Assembly: GCF_029893635.1 (NCBI RefSeq)
Contig: NZ_JARXYR010000002.1
Span: forward strand, 1,711,001 to 1,775,000
Length of the DNA stretch: 64,000 bases
Direction of reading: 5' to 3'
Source of the DNA: Variovorax sp. TBS-050B
GTDB lineage: Bacteria; Pseudomonadota; Gammaproteobacteria; Burkholderiales; Burkholderiaceae_C
Positions 27,149-36,022 of this stretch are shown here, piece after piece; within the stretch, counting starts at the first letter, position 1, and each line of letters starts with the position of its first letter. The notes under the pieces are model-generated. The model saw only the letters and a list, made by a program, of their open reading frames with translations, had not been told where the DNA came from and made no database searches. Made by a program: the position numbers and the translations under genes.

Positions 27149-28215
27149 GCCGCCACCGCCTCCTCGGCCGGCAGCAGCCGCGTGCAGTGCGCGGGCCAGT
27201 CGATGCCCGCGGCGTCGCCTTCGGCGAGCGGTTCGCGGCCGTCGTTGGGGCAGAGCACCATCAGCGCGCCTGCGGGCGTGGCCAGGCGGTAGAGCCACTG
27301 GCTGCCGAGGAAGAAGCTCTCGCGCACCGTGCCGTCGATGCGGCCGCGGCCGGGCGCCACGAGCTGCAGCTTCTCGGGCCGCACGCTCACGAGCACCGGC
27401 GAACCCGGGCGGAAGGCGGTGCCTTCGGCCTCGAGCGCGAGCGGGCCCACCTCGACGCGGCAGCTGCGTCCGCCGCAGGCCGTGACGCGGCCGTCGAGCA
27501 GGTTGGCCTTGCCCACGAAGGTGGAGATGAAGCGCGTGCGCGGATGTTCGTACACGCGGTGCGGATGGTCGATCTGCGTGGCGCAGCCGCCTTCCATCAC
27601 CACCACGCGGTCGCTGATCGACATTGCCTCGCTCTGGTCGTGCGTGACCATCACCGTGGTGGTGCCGACCTTGCGCTGGATCTGGCGCAGCTCGAACTGC
27701 ATTTCCTCGCGCAGCTTGGCGTCGAGGTTCGACAGCGGCTCGTCGAGCAGCAGCACCGGCGGCTCGATCACCAGTGCGCGCGCCAGCGCCACGCGCTGCC
27801 GCTGGCCGCCCGAGAGCTCGCGCGGGTAGCGCGCGGCATGCGCCTCCAGGTGCACCAGCGCCAGCGCCTGCTTCACGCGCTCGCTGCGCTCGGCCTTCGG
27901 CATGCGGCGCATCTCCAGCCCGAAGCTCACGTTGTCGGCCACGGTCATGTGCGGGAACAGCGCATAGCTCTGGAACACGATGCCCAGCCCGCGCGTGTTG
28001 GCCTTGGCATGGGTGATGTCCCGGCCCGCGAGCTCGATGCGCCCGCTGCTCACCGCCTCGAAGCCCGCGATCATCTGCAGCGTGGTGGTCTTGCCGCAGC
28101 CCGAGGGGCCGAGCAGCGAGACGAATTCGCCTTTTTCCACCGCGAGGTTCATGGCCGAGACCGCACGGGTCGCGCCGTAGAACTTGCTCACGTCGGTGAG
28201 CCGTAGAAATGACAT
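27145..28215 (-). CDS. ABC transporter ATP-binding protein (PotA-like)
   Basis: The ATPase of the importer, 356 residues. Walker A GPSGCGKT is at 36-43. The Q-loop (IVFQSYALFPHMTV), the signature LSGGQRQRVALARAL and Walker B LLLDEPLSNLDAKLR are intact. A C-terminal TOBE domain (VSVRPEKLQLV) is present. It is the first gene of the operon that ends with the binding protein. It is divergent from an IclR regulator with a palindrome between them. Confidence 0.95.
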   Translation of the reverse strand: MSFLRLTDVSKFYGATRAVSAMNLAVEKGEFVSLLGPSGCGKTTTLQMIAGFEAVSSGRIELAGRDITHAKANTRGLGIVFQSYALFPHMTVADNVSFGLEMRRMPKAERSERVKQALALVHLEAHAARYPRELSGGQRQRVALARALVIEPPVLLLDEPLSNLDAKLREEMQFELRQIQRKVGTTTVMVTHDQSEAMSISDRVVVMEGGCATQIDHPHRVYEHPRTRFISTFVGKANLLDGRVTACGGRSCRVEVGPLALEAEGTAFRPGSPVLVSVRPEKLQLVAPGRGRIDGTVRESFFLGSQWLYRLATPAGALMVLCPNDGREPLAEGDAAGIDWPAHCTRLLPAEEAVAA

Positions 28216-28330
28216 GGAACAACAGCCTTTCTGCCGTGGCGACGGGTCGCGCCGCCACGTGGTACGGGCGCTGAATCGCCGGGTAAGTTCGATTCACTCT
28301 ATTGCAACGATCGCGCCAGGCCGCCTCGGG

Positions 28331-28379
28331 TATTCCATTAATCAGAATCTTTTTCCGATTTATTCCGATCAATGGAATA
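28331..28379. promoter_or_regulatory. Candidate IclR operator for the importer-dehydrogenase operon
   Basis: The inverted repeat has 13-bp arms at 28331-28343 and 28367-28379 (outer nine bases TATTCCATT and AATGGAATA, 12 of 13 pairing). It sits in an AT-rich part of the 206-bp spacer between the divergent ATPase and IclR genes. TTCC/GGAA half-sites are common in IclR operators. It may control both directions. Confidence 0.55.
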
Positions 28380-28421
28380 TGAATCGTAAAATCGGCCGGA
28401 CGAATTCCACAGGAGCAGGGC

Positions 28422-29279
28422 ATGGAGACTTCCCAGGCGGCCAGCGGCGGCGTGCCGCGCGTCTTCGCAGTGATCCGCGCGCTCGCCGCGGTGCAGGCCG
28501 AGGGCGGGCGGGTGACGCAGATCGCACGTTCGGTGGGCCTCACGCAGGCGACCACGCACCGTTTGCTGCAGTCGCTGATCGCCGAGGGCGTGGTCGAGCA
28601 GGACGAGCGCACCAAGCTCTACCGGCTCGGCATCGATTTCTTCGCACTCGCGGCCAGTGCGGGCAATCCCGGCGACCTGCGCTCGATCTGCCGGCCGGTG
28701 CTGCTGCGCCTCTGCGCGAGCCTCGGCGACAGCATCTTCCTGCTGGCGCGCAGCGGCTTCGATGCGGTCTGCCTCGACCGCAGCGAGGGGCCGTTCCCGA
28801 TCCGCTCGTTCACGGGCGACGTCGGCGGGCGCATCGCGCTCGGCGTGGGGCAGGGCGCGCTCGCGATCCTGGCCTTCCTGCCCGAGGCGGAGCGCGAGGA
28901 GGTGATCCGCTTCAACCTCTCGCGGGTGCGCGAGTACGGCGTCTACGACGAGGTCTACCTGCGCACCGAGATCGAGCGCGTGCGCCAGTCGGGCTACGCG
29001 GGCCGCAACACCGGGCTGCTCGAAGGCATGGCCGGCGTGGCGGTGCCGATCCTCGACCGCGAGGGCCGCGCGGTGGCCGCGCTGAGCGTGGGCACCATCG
29101 CCGACCGCCTGAACGCCGACCGCATGCCCACCGTGGTCGAGCTGCTCAAGCGCGAGGCCGCGGCCATCGGCCCGAAGATCAACCCCTTCGACGCCACGCT
29201 GCGGCGCCCGGCGCAGAGCCTCGCGGGCTCGCCCGCGGGGCAGAAGATTCCGCTGCCCGAGGCGCCCGGGCCCGCCTGA
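28422..29279 (+). CDS. IclR-family transcriptional regulator
   Basis: A 285-residue regulator with an N-terminal winged helix (residues 10-65, GRVTQIARSVGLTQATTHRLLQSLIAEG) and the IclR effector domain (GMAGVAVPILDREGRAVAALSVG). It is divergent from the PotA-like gene and probably represses or activates the importer-dehydrogenase operon in response to its substrate. The ATG at 28422 follows an AGGAGCAGGGC ribosome-binding stretch. Confidence 0.93.
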   Translation: METSQAASGGVPRVFAVIRALAAVQAEGGRVTQIARSVGLTQATTHRLLQSLIAEGVVEQDERTKLYRLGIDFFALAASAGNPGDLRSICRPVLLRLCASLGDSIFLLARSGFDAVCLDRSEGPFPIRSFTGDVGGRIALGVGQGALAILAFLPEAEREEVIRFNLSRVREYGVYDEVYLRTEIERVRQSGYAGRNTGLLEGMAGVAVPILDREGRAVAALSVGTIADRLNADRMPTVVELLKREAAAIGPKINPFDATLRRPAQSLAGSPAGQKIPLPEAPGPA

Positions 29280-29289
29280 ACGCGGCGCC

Positions 29290-29790
29290 TCACTTCAGCT
29301 TGCTGTCCTCGCGCTTCGCTTCCTCCATGGCCTCGGGCTCGAGTTCCTCGGCATAGCGGTTGAGGCGGATGAAGAGGCCCCAGCCCGCCATCAGCAGCCC
29401 CACGGCGCCGAGCAGCATGGCCGCATGCAGCATCAGCGCGGGCGACTCGCGCGCCTTGATGATCGCGACCAGCGCCTCGACCGCGACGGCGACCACGATC
29501 ACCACCATGAAGCGCGAAAGAAAGCGGCGCACCCGGGTCGGCGCGCTGATGTGGGCGTCTCGCACCACCTCTTCCTCGAGCACCGTCTGCGAGATCTGCA
29601 GCGCCACCACCCCCGCCGCGAGCAGGCCCACCGCCTCGATGATCGCCTCGGCCGCCCGCAGGTCGAGGCCGTGCATGACCGCGCCCCAGCCGGCGCGCGC
29701 CGCGATCGCCACAAGCACCAGCGAGGCCAGGGCGAAAGCCAGCGCCATCAGCGCGTGGATCGCGGCGTAGAGGGAGTGGATCAGCTTCAT
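29290..29790 (-). CDS. Predicted four-helix membrane protein of unknown function
   Basis: A 166-residue protein with about four hydrophobic segments (near 10-33, 48-70, 95-115 and 120-142) and a charged, Glu/Lys-rich C-terminal tail after RLNRYAEELEPEAMEE. I do not recognise the family with confidence. It is convergent with the IclR gene (ten bases between stops) and divergent from the ALDH7-type gene. The start is ATG 29790; longer upstream frames have no support. Confidence 0.7.
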   Translation of the reverse strand: MKLIHSLYAAIHALMALAFALASLVLVAIAARAGWGAVMHGLDLRAAEAIIEAVGLLAAGVVALQISQTVLEEEVVRDAHISAPTRVRRFLSRFMVVIVVAVAVEALVAIIKARESPALMLHAAMLLGAVGLLMAGWGLFIRLNRYAEELEPEAMEEAKREDSKLK

Positions 29791-29967
29791 GATGCGGCGG
29801 AATCTTCGTGGCGCGGCGCCGGACGCCGCGTAGGCGCGCAGCCCGTCGTGCCGGGAGCCGGTGCCGAGTTCCTTCCGCAAACGCACCAGGTTCTTCCTTT
29901 TTTTCACTAGGCAAGCGCGCCCGATTGGCTGATATTGCCGGCTTCCCTTCTCCCCGCGAGCGTGTCC

Positions 29968-31512
29968 ATGTCCGAAGCCTCCTCCTCCGCCTCTTCCGTC
30001 GCCGCCGAAGTCGGCCAGCTGCTCGAGCGCCTCGGCGTGCCGCGCGCGGCCCACACGGGCGGCGAGCTCGCGGTGCGCTCGCCGGTCACGGGCGAGGTGG
30101 TGGCGCAGGTGCGGCAGACCGCGCCGGCCGAGGCCACGGCCACCATCGGCCGTGCGCATGCGGCCTTCCAGGCCTGGCGCAGCGTGCCCGCGCCGCGCCG
30201 CGGCGAACTGGTGCGGCTGCTCGGCGAGGAACTGCGCGCGGCCAAGGCCGACCTCGGCCGGCTGGTCACGCTGGAGGCCGGCAAGATCCCGTCGGAAGGC
30301 GCGGGCGAGGTGCAGGAGATGATCGACATCTGCGACTTCGCGGTCGGCCTGTCGCGCCAGCTCTACGGCCTCACGCTGGCCACCGAGCGCGCCGAGCACC
30401 GCATGATGGAGAGCTGGCATCCGCTCGGCGTGTGCGGCGTGATCTCGGCCTTCAACTTCCCGGTGGCCGTGTGGTCGTGGAACGCGGCGCTCGCGCTGGT
30501 GTGCGGCGACCCGGTGGTGTGGAAGCCCTCCGAGAAGACCCCCCTCACCGCCCTGGCGGTGCATGCGATCGCGCAGCGCGCCATCGCGCGCTTCGGCGCC
30601 GATGCGCCCGAAGGGCTGCTCGGCCTGCTGCTGGGCCAGCGCGACATCGGCGAGCTGCTGGTGGACGACCACCGCGTGCCGGTGCTCTCGGCCACCGGCT
30701 CCACCGCGATGGGCCGGCAGGTGGGGCCGAAGCTCGCCGCGCGCTTCGCCCGCCCCATCCTCGAACTCGGCGGCAACAACGCGGCCATCGTCGCGCCCTC
30801 GGCCGACCTCGACCTCACGCTGCGCGCGATCGCGTTCGCGGCCATGGGCACCGCGGGCCAGCGCTGCACCACGCTGCGCCGCCTGTTCGTGCACGACAGC
30901 GTGTACGAGGCGCTCGTGCCCAAGCTCGCCAGGGTCTACGGCAACGTGCGCGTGGGCGATCCGCGCGAGGCCGGCACGCTCGTCGGCCCGCTGATCGACC
31001 GCGCCGCCTTCGACGGCATGCAGAAGGCGCTCGACGAGAGCCGCGCGGCCGGGGCCACGGTGCACGGCGGCGGCCGGGTCGAGGGCATCGGCGGCGCCGA
31101 GGCCTGGTACGCGCGCCCGGCGCTGGTCGAACTCGCGGCGCATGAAGGCCCGGTGCTGCGCGAGACCTTCGCGCCGATCCTCTACGTGATGCGCTACACC
31201 TCGCTCGACGCGGCGATCGAGCAGCACAACGCGGTGGGCGCGGGCCTGTCGTCGTCGATCTTCACGCTCGACATGCGCGAGGCCGAGCGCTTCCTCTCGA
31301 GCGCGGGCTCCGACTGCGGCATCGCCAACGTCAACATCGGCCCGAGCGGCGCCGAGATCGGCGGCGCCTTCGGCGGCGAGAAGGAAACCGGCGGCGGGCG
31401 CGAAGCCGGCTCCGACGCCTGGAAGGCCTACATGCGCCGCGCGACCAACACCATCAACTATTCGACGGCACTGCCCCTGGCCCAGGGCGTGACCTTCGAC
31501 ATCGACGACTGA
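29968..31512 (+). CDS. amaB: ALDH7-type aldehyde dehydrogenase (piperideine-6-carboxylate dehydrogenase, AmaB-like)
   Basis: It probably oxidises 2-aminoadipate semialdehyde (in equilibrium with piperideine-6-carboxylate) to 2-aminoadipate with NAD in lysine catabolism. The 514-residue protein has ALDH7/antiquitin features: SAFNFPVAVWSWNAALALVCGD, KPSEKTPLTA, ELGGNNAAIV and catalytic Cys 300 in GQRCTT. I chose ATG 29968 over one 33 bases upstream because the first residues are outside homology. A binding protein and an aminotransferase follow, which fits amino-acid breakdown. The exact substrate is inferred. Confidence 0.88.
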   Translation: MSEASSSASSVAAEVGQLLERLGVPRAAHTGGELAVRSPVTGEVVAQVRQTAPAEATATIGRAHAAFQAWRSVPAPRRGELVRLLGEELRAAKADLGRLVTLEAGKIPSEGAGEVQEMIDICDFAVGLSRQLYGLTLATERAEHRMMESWHPLGVCGVISAFNFPVAVWSWNAALALVCGDPVVWKPSEKTPLTALAVHAIAQRAIARFGADAPEGLLGLLLGQRDIGELLVDDHRVPVLSATGSTAMGRQVGPKLAARFARPILELGGNNAAIVAPSADLDLTLRAIAFAAMGTAGQRCTTLRRLFVHDSVYEALVPKLARVYGNVRVGDPREAGTLVGPLIDRAAFDGMQKALDESRAAGATVHGGGRVEGIGGAEAWYARPALVELAAHEGPVLRETFAPILYVMRYTSLDAAIEQHNAVGAGLSSSIFTLDMREAERFLSSAGSDCGIANVNIGPSGAEIGGAFGGEKETGGGREAGSDAWKAYMRRATNTINYSTALPLAQGVTFDIDD

Positions 31513-31611
31513 CCACGCCGCACGCAGGTCCGGCCGCGCAGCGTTTCGCTGCTGCAGCGGCAGGGCGGCGGCTGTCCGCTTTTCCAACAAGAACCACCGG
31601 AGACACAGAAG

Positions 31612-32514
31612 ATGAAGACTTCCCTGAAGACCCTCGCCGCCGCCATGCTGCTCGCGCTCGCGTGCGGCAGCGCCGCCGCGCAGCAGGCCGCGGGCGGCAC
31701 GCTCGACAAGATCAAGGCCAGCGGCAAGGCCGTGCTGGGCGTGCGCGAGGCCTCGCCGCCGATGGCCTACATGCTCGGCGCGGGCGAGAAGTACGTGGGC
31801 TACCACGTCGAGCTGTGCGAGCGCGTGCTCAAGGACATCGCACCGCAGGCCAGGCTCGAGTACATGGCCGTCACGGCGCAGAACACCATTCCGCTGGTGC
31901 AGAACGGCACGCTCGACATCGGCTGCGGCCCCACCACCAACAACACGGCGCGCCAGCAGCAGGTGGCCTTCGCGCTCACCACCTACGTGAGCGAGGTGCG
32001 CATGGCGACGCGCGTCGATTCCGGCATCGCCACGCTCGACCAGCTCGCGGGCCGCAACGTGTCGGCTTCCACCGGCACCACGGCGGTGCAGCTGCTGCGC
32101 AAGCGCGAGCGCGCACTCAACGTGAGCTATCCGATGATGCTGGGCAAGGACCACCTCGAGAGCTTCCTGCTGATGGAGTCGGGCCGCGCCGATGCCTTCG
32201 TGCTCGACGACAACCTGCTCGCGGGCATCATCGCGAACTCGAAGAATCCGGCGGCCTACCGCATCGTCGGCGAGCCGCTCGGCTCCGAGCCGATCGCGCT
32301 GCTGTTCCGCAAGGACGATCCCGCCTTCAAGACCGCGGTGGACGACGCGCTGCGGCGCCTCATGAAGAGCGGCGAGCTCGAGAAGATCTACAACCGCTGG
32401 TTCGTCGCGCCCATCCCGCCGAAGAACACCAGCCTGAACCTGCCGATGAGCGCCGCGCTACGGCAGCTGATCGCCGAGCCCAACGACAAGCCGCTGGAGG
32501 CCTACGCCAAGTGA
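31612..32514 (+). CDS. Amino-acid ABC transporter substrate-binding protein (GltI-like)
   Basis: A periplasmic binding protein of 300 residues. A signal peptide ends near SAAAQQ (residue 24). The SBP_bac_3 fold follows (GKAVLGVREASPPMAYM, NTIPLVQNGTLDIGCG, SGELEKIYNRWF). It resembles glutamate/aspartate-binding proteins. No permease or ATPase genes are adjacent, so it would use a transporter encoded elsewhere. Its stop overlaps the GTG start of the aminotransferase. Confidence 0.92.
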   Translation: MKTSLKTLAAAMLLALACGSAAAQQAAGGTLDKIKASGKAVLGVREASPPMAYMLGAGEKYVGYHVELCERVLKDIAPQARLEYMAVTAQNTIPLVQNGTLDIGCGPTTNNTARQQQVAFALTTYVSEVRMATRVDSGIATLDQLAGRNVSASTGTTAVQLLRKRERALNVSYPMMLGKDHLESFLLMESGRADAFVLDDNLLAGIIANSKNPAAYRIVGEPLGSEPIALLFRKDDPAFKTAVDDALRRLMKSGELEKIYNRWFVAPIPPKNTSLNLPMSAALRQLIAEPNDKPLEAYAK

Positions 32515-33731
32515 CGCCCGACGCTGCCGCCTTCCAGCCCGCCGCGCGGGTGCGCGCGATCGGCGTTTCGGAGATCCTGCGCATCACCGACCATGCCAAC
32601 GCACTCAGGCGGGCGGGGCGGCCGGTGATCGTGCTCGGCGCGGGCGAGCCCGACTTCGACACGCCCGGCAACGTGCGCGAGGCCGCGGTGCGTGCCATCG
32701 GGCGCGGCGAGACGCGCTACACCGTGCTCGACGGCAGCCCCGCGATGAAGGAAGCGGTGCAGCTCAAGTTCAGGCGCGACAACGCGCTCGCGTTCGCGCT
32801 GGACGAGATCAGCGTGAGCGCCGGCGCCAAGCAGGTGATCTTCAATGCGCTGATGGCGAGCCTGGACCCGGGCGACGAGGTGATCCTGCCCGCGCCCTAC
32901 TGGACCTCGTACGCCGACATCGTCCGGGTCTGCGGCGGACGGCCGGTGCCCGTGGCCTGCACCGAGGCCGAGGGCTTCCGGCTCGGCGCCGCGCAGCTCG
33001 AGGCCGCAATCACGCCGCGCACGCGCTGGCTGTTCCTCAACTCGCCCTCGAACCCGAGCGGCGCGGCCTACGGCGCGGCCGAACTCCAGCCACTGTGCGA
33101 GGTGCTGCTGCGGCATCCGCAGGTGTGGGTGCTGGCGGACGACATCTACGAACACATCCTCTACGACGGCCGCGCGTTCGCCACGCCGGCGGCCGTGGAA
33201 CCGCGCCTGCGCGAACGCACGCTCACGGTCAACGGCGTGTCGAAGGCCTATGCGATGACCGGCTGGCGCGTGGGCTACGGCGCCGGGCCGCGCGCGCTGA
33301 TCGCGGCCATGGCCGTGGTGCAGAGCCAGACCACCTCGTGCCCCTCGTCGATCAGCCAGGCCGCCGCCATCGAGGCGCTGACCGGCCCGCAGCGCATCGT
33401 GGCCGAGCGCCGGGACGACTTCCAGGCGCGGCGCGACTTCGTCGTGGCCGCGCTGAACCGCGCACCGGGGCTGCACTGCCGCGTGCCCGAAGGCGCGTTT
33501 TACACCTTCGCGAGCTGCGCGGGCGTGCTCGGCCGGCGCACCCGCGGCGGCATGCTGCTCGCGACCGACGGCGACTTCTGCGACTACCTGCTGCGCGACT
33601 TCGAGGTGGCGGTGGTGCCGGGCAGCGTGTTCGGGCTGGCGCCGTACTTCCGGATTTCCTATGCCACGTCGATGGCGCAACTGGAAGAGGCCTGCGCACG
33701 CATCGCCGCCGCATGCCAGGCCCTCGAATGA
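32511..33731 (+). CDS. Class I/II PLP-dependent aminotransferase
   Basis: A fold-type I aminotransferase of 406 residues, in the aspartate aminotransferase subgroup. It has the LGAGEPDFDTPGNVREAA motif, NSPSNPSGAAY for carboxylate binding, Asp in VLADDIYEHILYDG, and the PLP lysine 245 in NGVSKAYAMTGWRVGY. The start is GTG at 32511, overlapping the previous stop as GTGA. Co-transcription with the ALDH7-type gene and the binding protein suggests it removes an amino group from the imported amino acid. The donor is unknown. Confidence 0.92.
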   Translation: MTPDAAAFQPAARVRAIGVSEILRITDHANALRRAGRPVIVLGAGEPDFDTPGNVREAAVRAIGRGETRYTVLDGSPAMKEAVQLKFRRDNALAFALDEISVSAGAKQVIFNALMASLDPGDEVILPAPYWTSYADIVRVCGGRPVPVACTEAEGFRLGAAQLEAAITPRTRWLFLNSPSNPSGAAYGAAELQPLCEVLLRHPQVWVLADDIYEHILYDGRAFATPAAVEPRLRERTLTVNGVSKAYAMTGWRVGYGAGPRALIAAMAVVQSQTTSCPSSISQAAAIEALTGPQRIVAERRDDFQARRDFVVAALNRAPGLHCRVPEGAFYTFASCAGVLGRRTRGGMLLATDGDFCDYLLRDFEVAVVPGSVFGLAPYFRISYATSMAQLEEACARIAAACQALE

Positions 33732-33740
33732 CCCCGATTT

Positions 33741-33853
33741 CTCCCTCCCCTTCCGGGGGAGGGCAGGGGTGGGGGCGCGCGGCGTGTCGATCGCCCTCGG
33801 CTCGTTCGGCGCCGCCTGCCCCCATCCCAGCCTTCCCCCGGGAGGGGAAGGAG
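33741..33853. repeat. GC-rich inverted repeat between aminotransferase and ThDP enzyme genes
   Basis: The 36-base arms at 33741-33776 and 33818-33853 pair at 31 of 36 positions. They are built of CTCC/GGGG-type runs with a 41-base loop. The element fills most of the 159-base spacer. I recall this kind of C/G-run inverted repeat as a common dispersed intergenic element in Burkholderiales. It has no coding potential and could form a strong mRNA hairpin between the two genes. Confidence 0.7.
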
Positions 33854-33890
33854 CAATACCCCCACCTTCACCGCATCGAGAACCCAGCGC

Positions 33891-35567
33891 ATGACTTCTT
33901 CCCGCACCGGCGGCCAGATCCTGGTCGACCAGCTCATCACCCATGGCGTCCGGCAGCTCTTCTGCGTGCCCGGCGAGAGCTTTCTCGCCGTGCTCGACGC
34001 GCTGCACGACGCTGCGATCGACGTGACCGTGTGCCGCCAGGAGGGCGGCGCCGCGATGATGGCCGAGGCGCAGGGCAAGCTCACGGGCCGGCCCGGCGTG
34101 TGCTTCGTCACGCGCGGGCCGGGCGCCACCAACGCGTCTGCGGGCGTGCACATCGCGCACCAGGACTCGACCCCGCTGCTGCTCTTCGTCGGCCAGGTCG
34201 CACGCGATGCGCTCGGGCGCGAAGCCTTCCAGGAGCTGGACTACGGCGCGGTCTTCGGCACCATGGCCAAGTGGGTGGTGCAGATCGACGACCCGGCACG
34301 CCTGCCCGAGCTGGTCTCGCGCGCCTTCCACGTCGCGACCTCGGGCCGGCCCGGGCCGGTGGTGATCGCGCTGCCCGAGGACATGCTGACCGAGGCCGCA
34401 TCCGTGGCCGACGCGCTGCCCTACACCGTGACCGAAACCCATCCCGGCGCGGCGCAGATCGCCGAGCTGCAGCAGCGGCTCGCGAAGGCGCGGCGCCCCG
34501 TCGCCATCCTCGGCGGCAGCCGCTGGTCCGAAAAGGCGGCGCTGCAGTTCGCGGATTTCGCGGCCGCGTTCTCGCTGCCGGTGTACTGCTCGTTCCGGCG
34601 CCAGATGCTGCTGTCGGCCGAGCATCCCAGCTACGCGGGCGACCTGGGCCTGGGCGCCAATCCGCGCATGCTCGAGCGCATCCGCAACGCCGACCTGGTG
34701 CTGCTGGTGGGTGGGCGGCTCTCGGAAGTGCCGTCGCAGGGCTACGAGCTGCTGGCCATTCCGCAGCCGGCGCAGTCGCTGGTGCATGTGCATGCCGACG
34801 CCGACGAACTCGGCCGCCTCTACCGGCCGGCCCAGGGCATCCATGCCACGCCGCAGGCCTTCGCCGAGGCCGTGGCCGCGCTGCGCCCCGACGCCGCGCC
34901 CGTGTGGCGGGCCGACACGCAGGTCGCGCGCGAGGATTTCCTGCGCTGGAGCGATCCCGCGCCGATCCGCATCCCGGGCGCGCTGCAGATGGGCGAGGTG
35001 ATGCAGCATCTGCGCGAGGTGCTGCCGGCCGACACCATCTTCTGCAACGGCGCCGGCAACTTCGCCACCTGGGTGCACCGCTTCTGGCCGTTCCGCGCGT
35101 TCGCGAGCCAGCTGGCGCCGACCAGCGGCTCGATGGGCTACGGCCTGCCCGCCGGCGTCGGCGCCAAGCGCCTGTGGCCGCAGCGCGAGGTGGTGGTGTT
35201 CGCGGGCGACGGCGACTTCATGATGCACGGGCAGGAATTCGCCACCGCGGTGCAGTACGGCCTGCCGATCCTCGTGGTGCTGCTCGACAACGCCATGTAC
35301 GGCACCATCCGCATGCACCAGGAGCGGCACTATCCCGGCCGCGTCAGCGCCACGCAGCTCAGGAACCCCGACTTCCGCGGCTATGCCGAGGTGTTCGGCG
35401 GCCATGGCGAGCGCGTGGCGAGCACCGCCGAGTTCGCGCCCGCGCTCGCCCGCGCCCGCGCGAGCGGCAAGCCCGCGATCCTCCACTGCCTGCTCGATGC
35501 CGAGGCAATCACGCCGGCGAACACGCTGCAGGGCATCCGGCAGGCCGCGCTCGCCGCGGCGGGCTGA
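33891..35567 (+). CDS. Thiamine diphosphate-dependent enzyme (acetolactate synthase-like)
   Basis: A ThDP enzyme of 558 residues. The N-terminal Pyr domain has the catalytic glutamate in CRQEGGAAMMAEA near residue 52. A central TPP_enzyme_M domain follows, then a C-terminal PP domain with the GDGDFMM start and downstream Asn of the metal motif. No regulatory small-subunit gene is adjacent, so biosynthetic acetolactate synthase is unlikely. It may be a 2-oxoacid decarboxylase or lyase acting on a product of the upstream aminotransferase. That role is inferred. Confidence 0.88.
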   Translation: MTSSRTGGQILVDQLITHGVRQLFCVPGESFLAVLDALHDAAIDVTVCRQEGGAAMMAEAQGKLTGRPGVCFVTRGPGATNASAGVHIAHQDSTPLLLFVGQVARDALGREAFQELDYGAVFGTMAKWVVQIDDPARLPELVSRAFHVATSGRPGPVVIALPEDMLTEAASVADALPYTVTETHPGAAQIAELQQRLAKARRPVAILGGSRWSEKAALQFADFAAAFSLPVYCSFRRQMLLSAEHPSYAGDLGLGANPRMLERIRNADLVLLVGGRLSEVPSQGYELLAIPQPAQSLVHVHADADELGRLYRPAQGIHATPQAFAEAVAALRPDAAPVWRADTQVAREDFLRWSDPAPIRIPGALQMGEVMQHLREVLPADTIFCNGAGNFATWVHRFWPFRAFASQLAPTSGSMGYGLPAGVGAKRLWPQREVVVFAGDGDFMMHGQEFATAVQYGLPILVVLLDNAMYGTIRMHQERHYPGRVSATQLRNPDFRGYAEVFGGHGERVASTAEFAPALARARASGKPAILHCLLDAEAITPANTLQGIRQAALAAAG

Positions 35568-35582
35568 GCGGCCGCCGCCGCT

Positions 35583-35867
35583 TCAACGCAGCCCGGCAAG
35601 AAAGCGCGGTCCGCCGCCCTGCCGCGCCGCCAGCCGCGCGGCACGCGCCAGCGGCTCCATCGCCTGCTCCAGCCGGGTGGCGAGCTGGTCGAGCTCCGCG
35701 TCCTTCGTCTCGGCCGCGTGCGCGCGCGTCATGCGCACGATCTCGGCCGCGTACTCCGCATTGGTGGCCATCCACTCGGTGTCCGTCACCCGCCCATGCT
35801 TTCGCCGCAGCGCCACGTGCAGCCGCGCGGCAAGGGCGATGCGTTCGCTTTCGGACATCGATGGCAT
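35583..35867 (-). CDS. Hypothetical protein, 94 residues
   Basis: A small, charged, probably helical and soluble protein (MPSMSESERIALAARLH, later MEPLARAARLAARQGGG). I do not recognise a family. The ATG at 35867 is chosen because CGGAGG lies four to nine bases upstream; the reading frame continues further upstream through non-coding sequence. It is convergent with the ThDP enzyme gene, 15 bases apart. No membrane segment or signal peptide is seen. Confidence 0.65.
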   Translation of the reverse strand: MPSMSESERIALAARLHVALRRKHGRVTDTEWMATNAEYAAEIVRMTRAHAAETKDAELDQLATRLEQAMEPLARAARLAARQGGGPRFLAGLR

Positions 35868-36022
35868 GGTTCCTCCGTCGGTGGGCAGCGCTGTCGTGCA
35901 CAAGTCGTGCCATGTGGCGGCCGCACCGTAACGCCCGGAAACACTTTGGTGTTCAACCAAGCCTTCGCATGTCAGGCAAAGCGGGTAATTCCCAATGCAC
36001 TGCGCCGGTGCACCGCCTAAAG

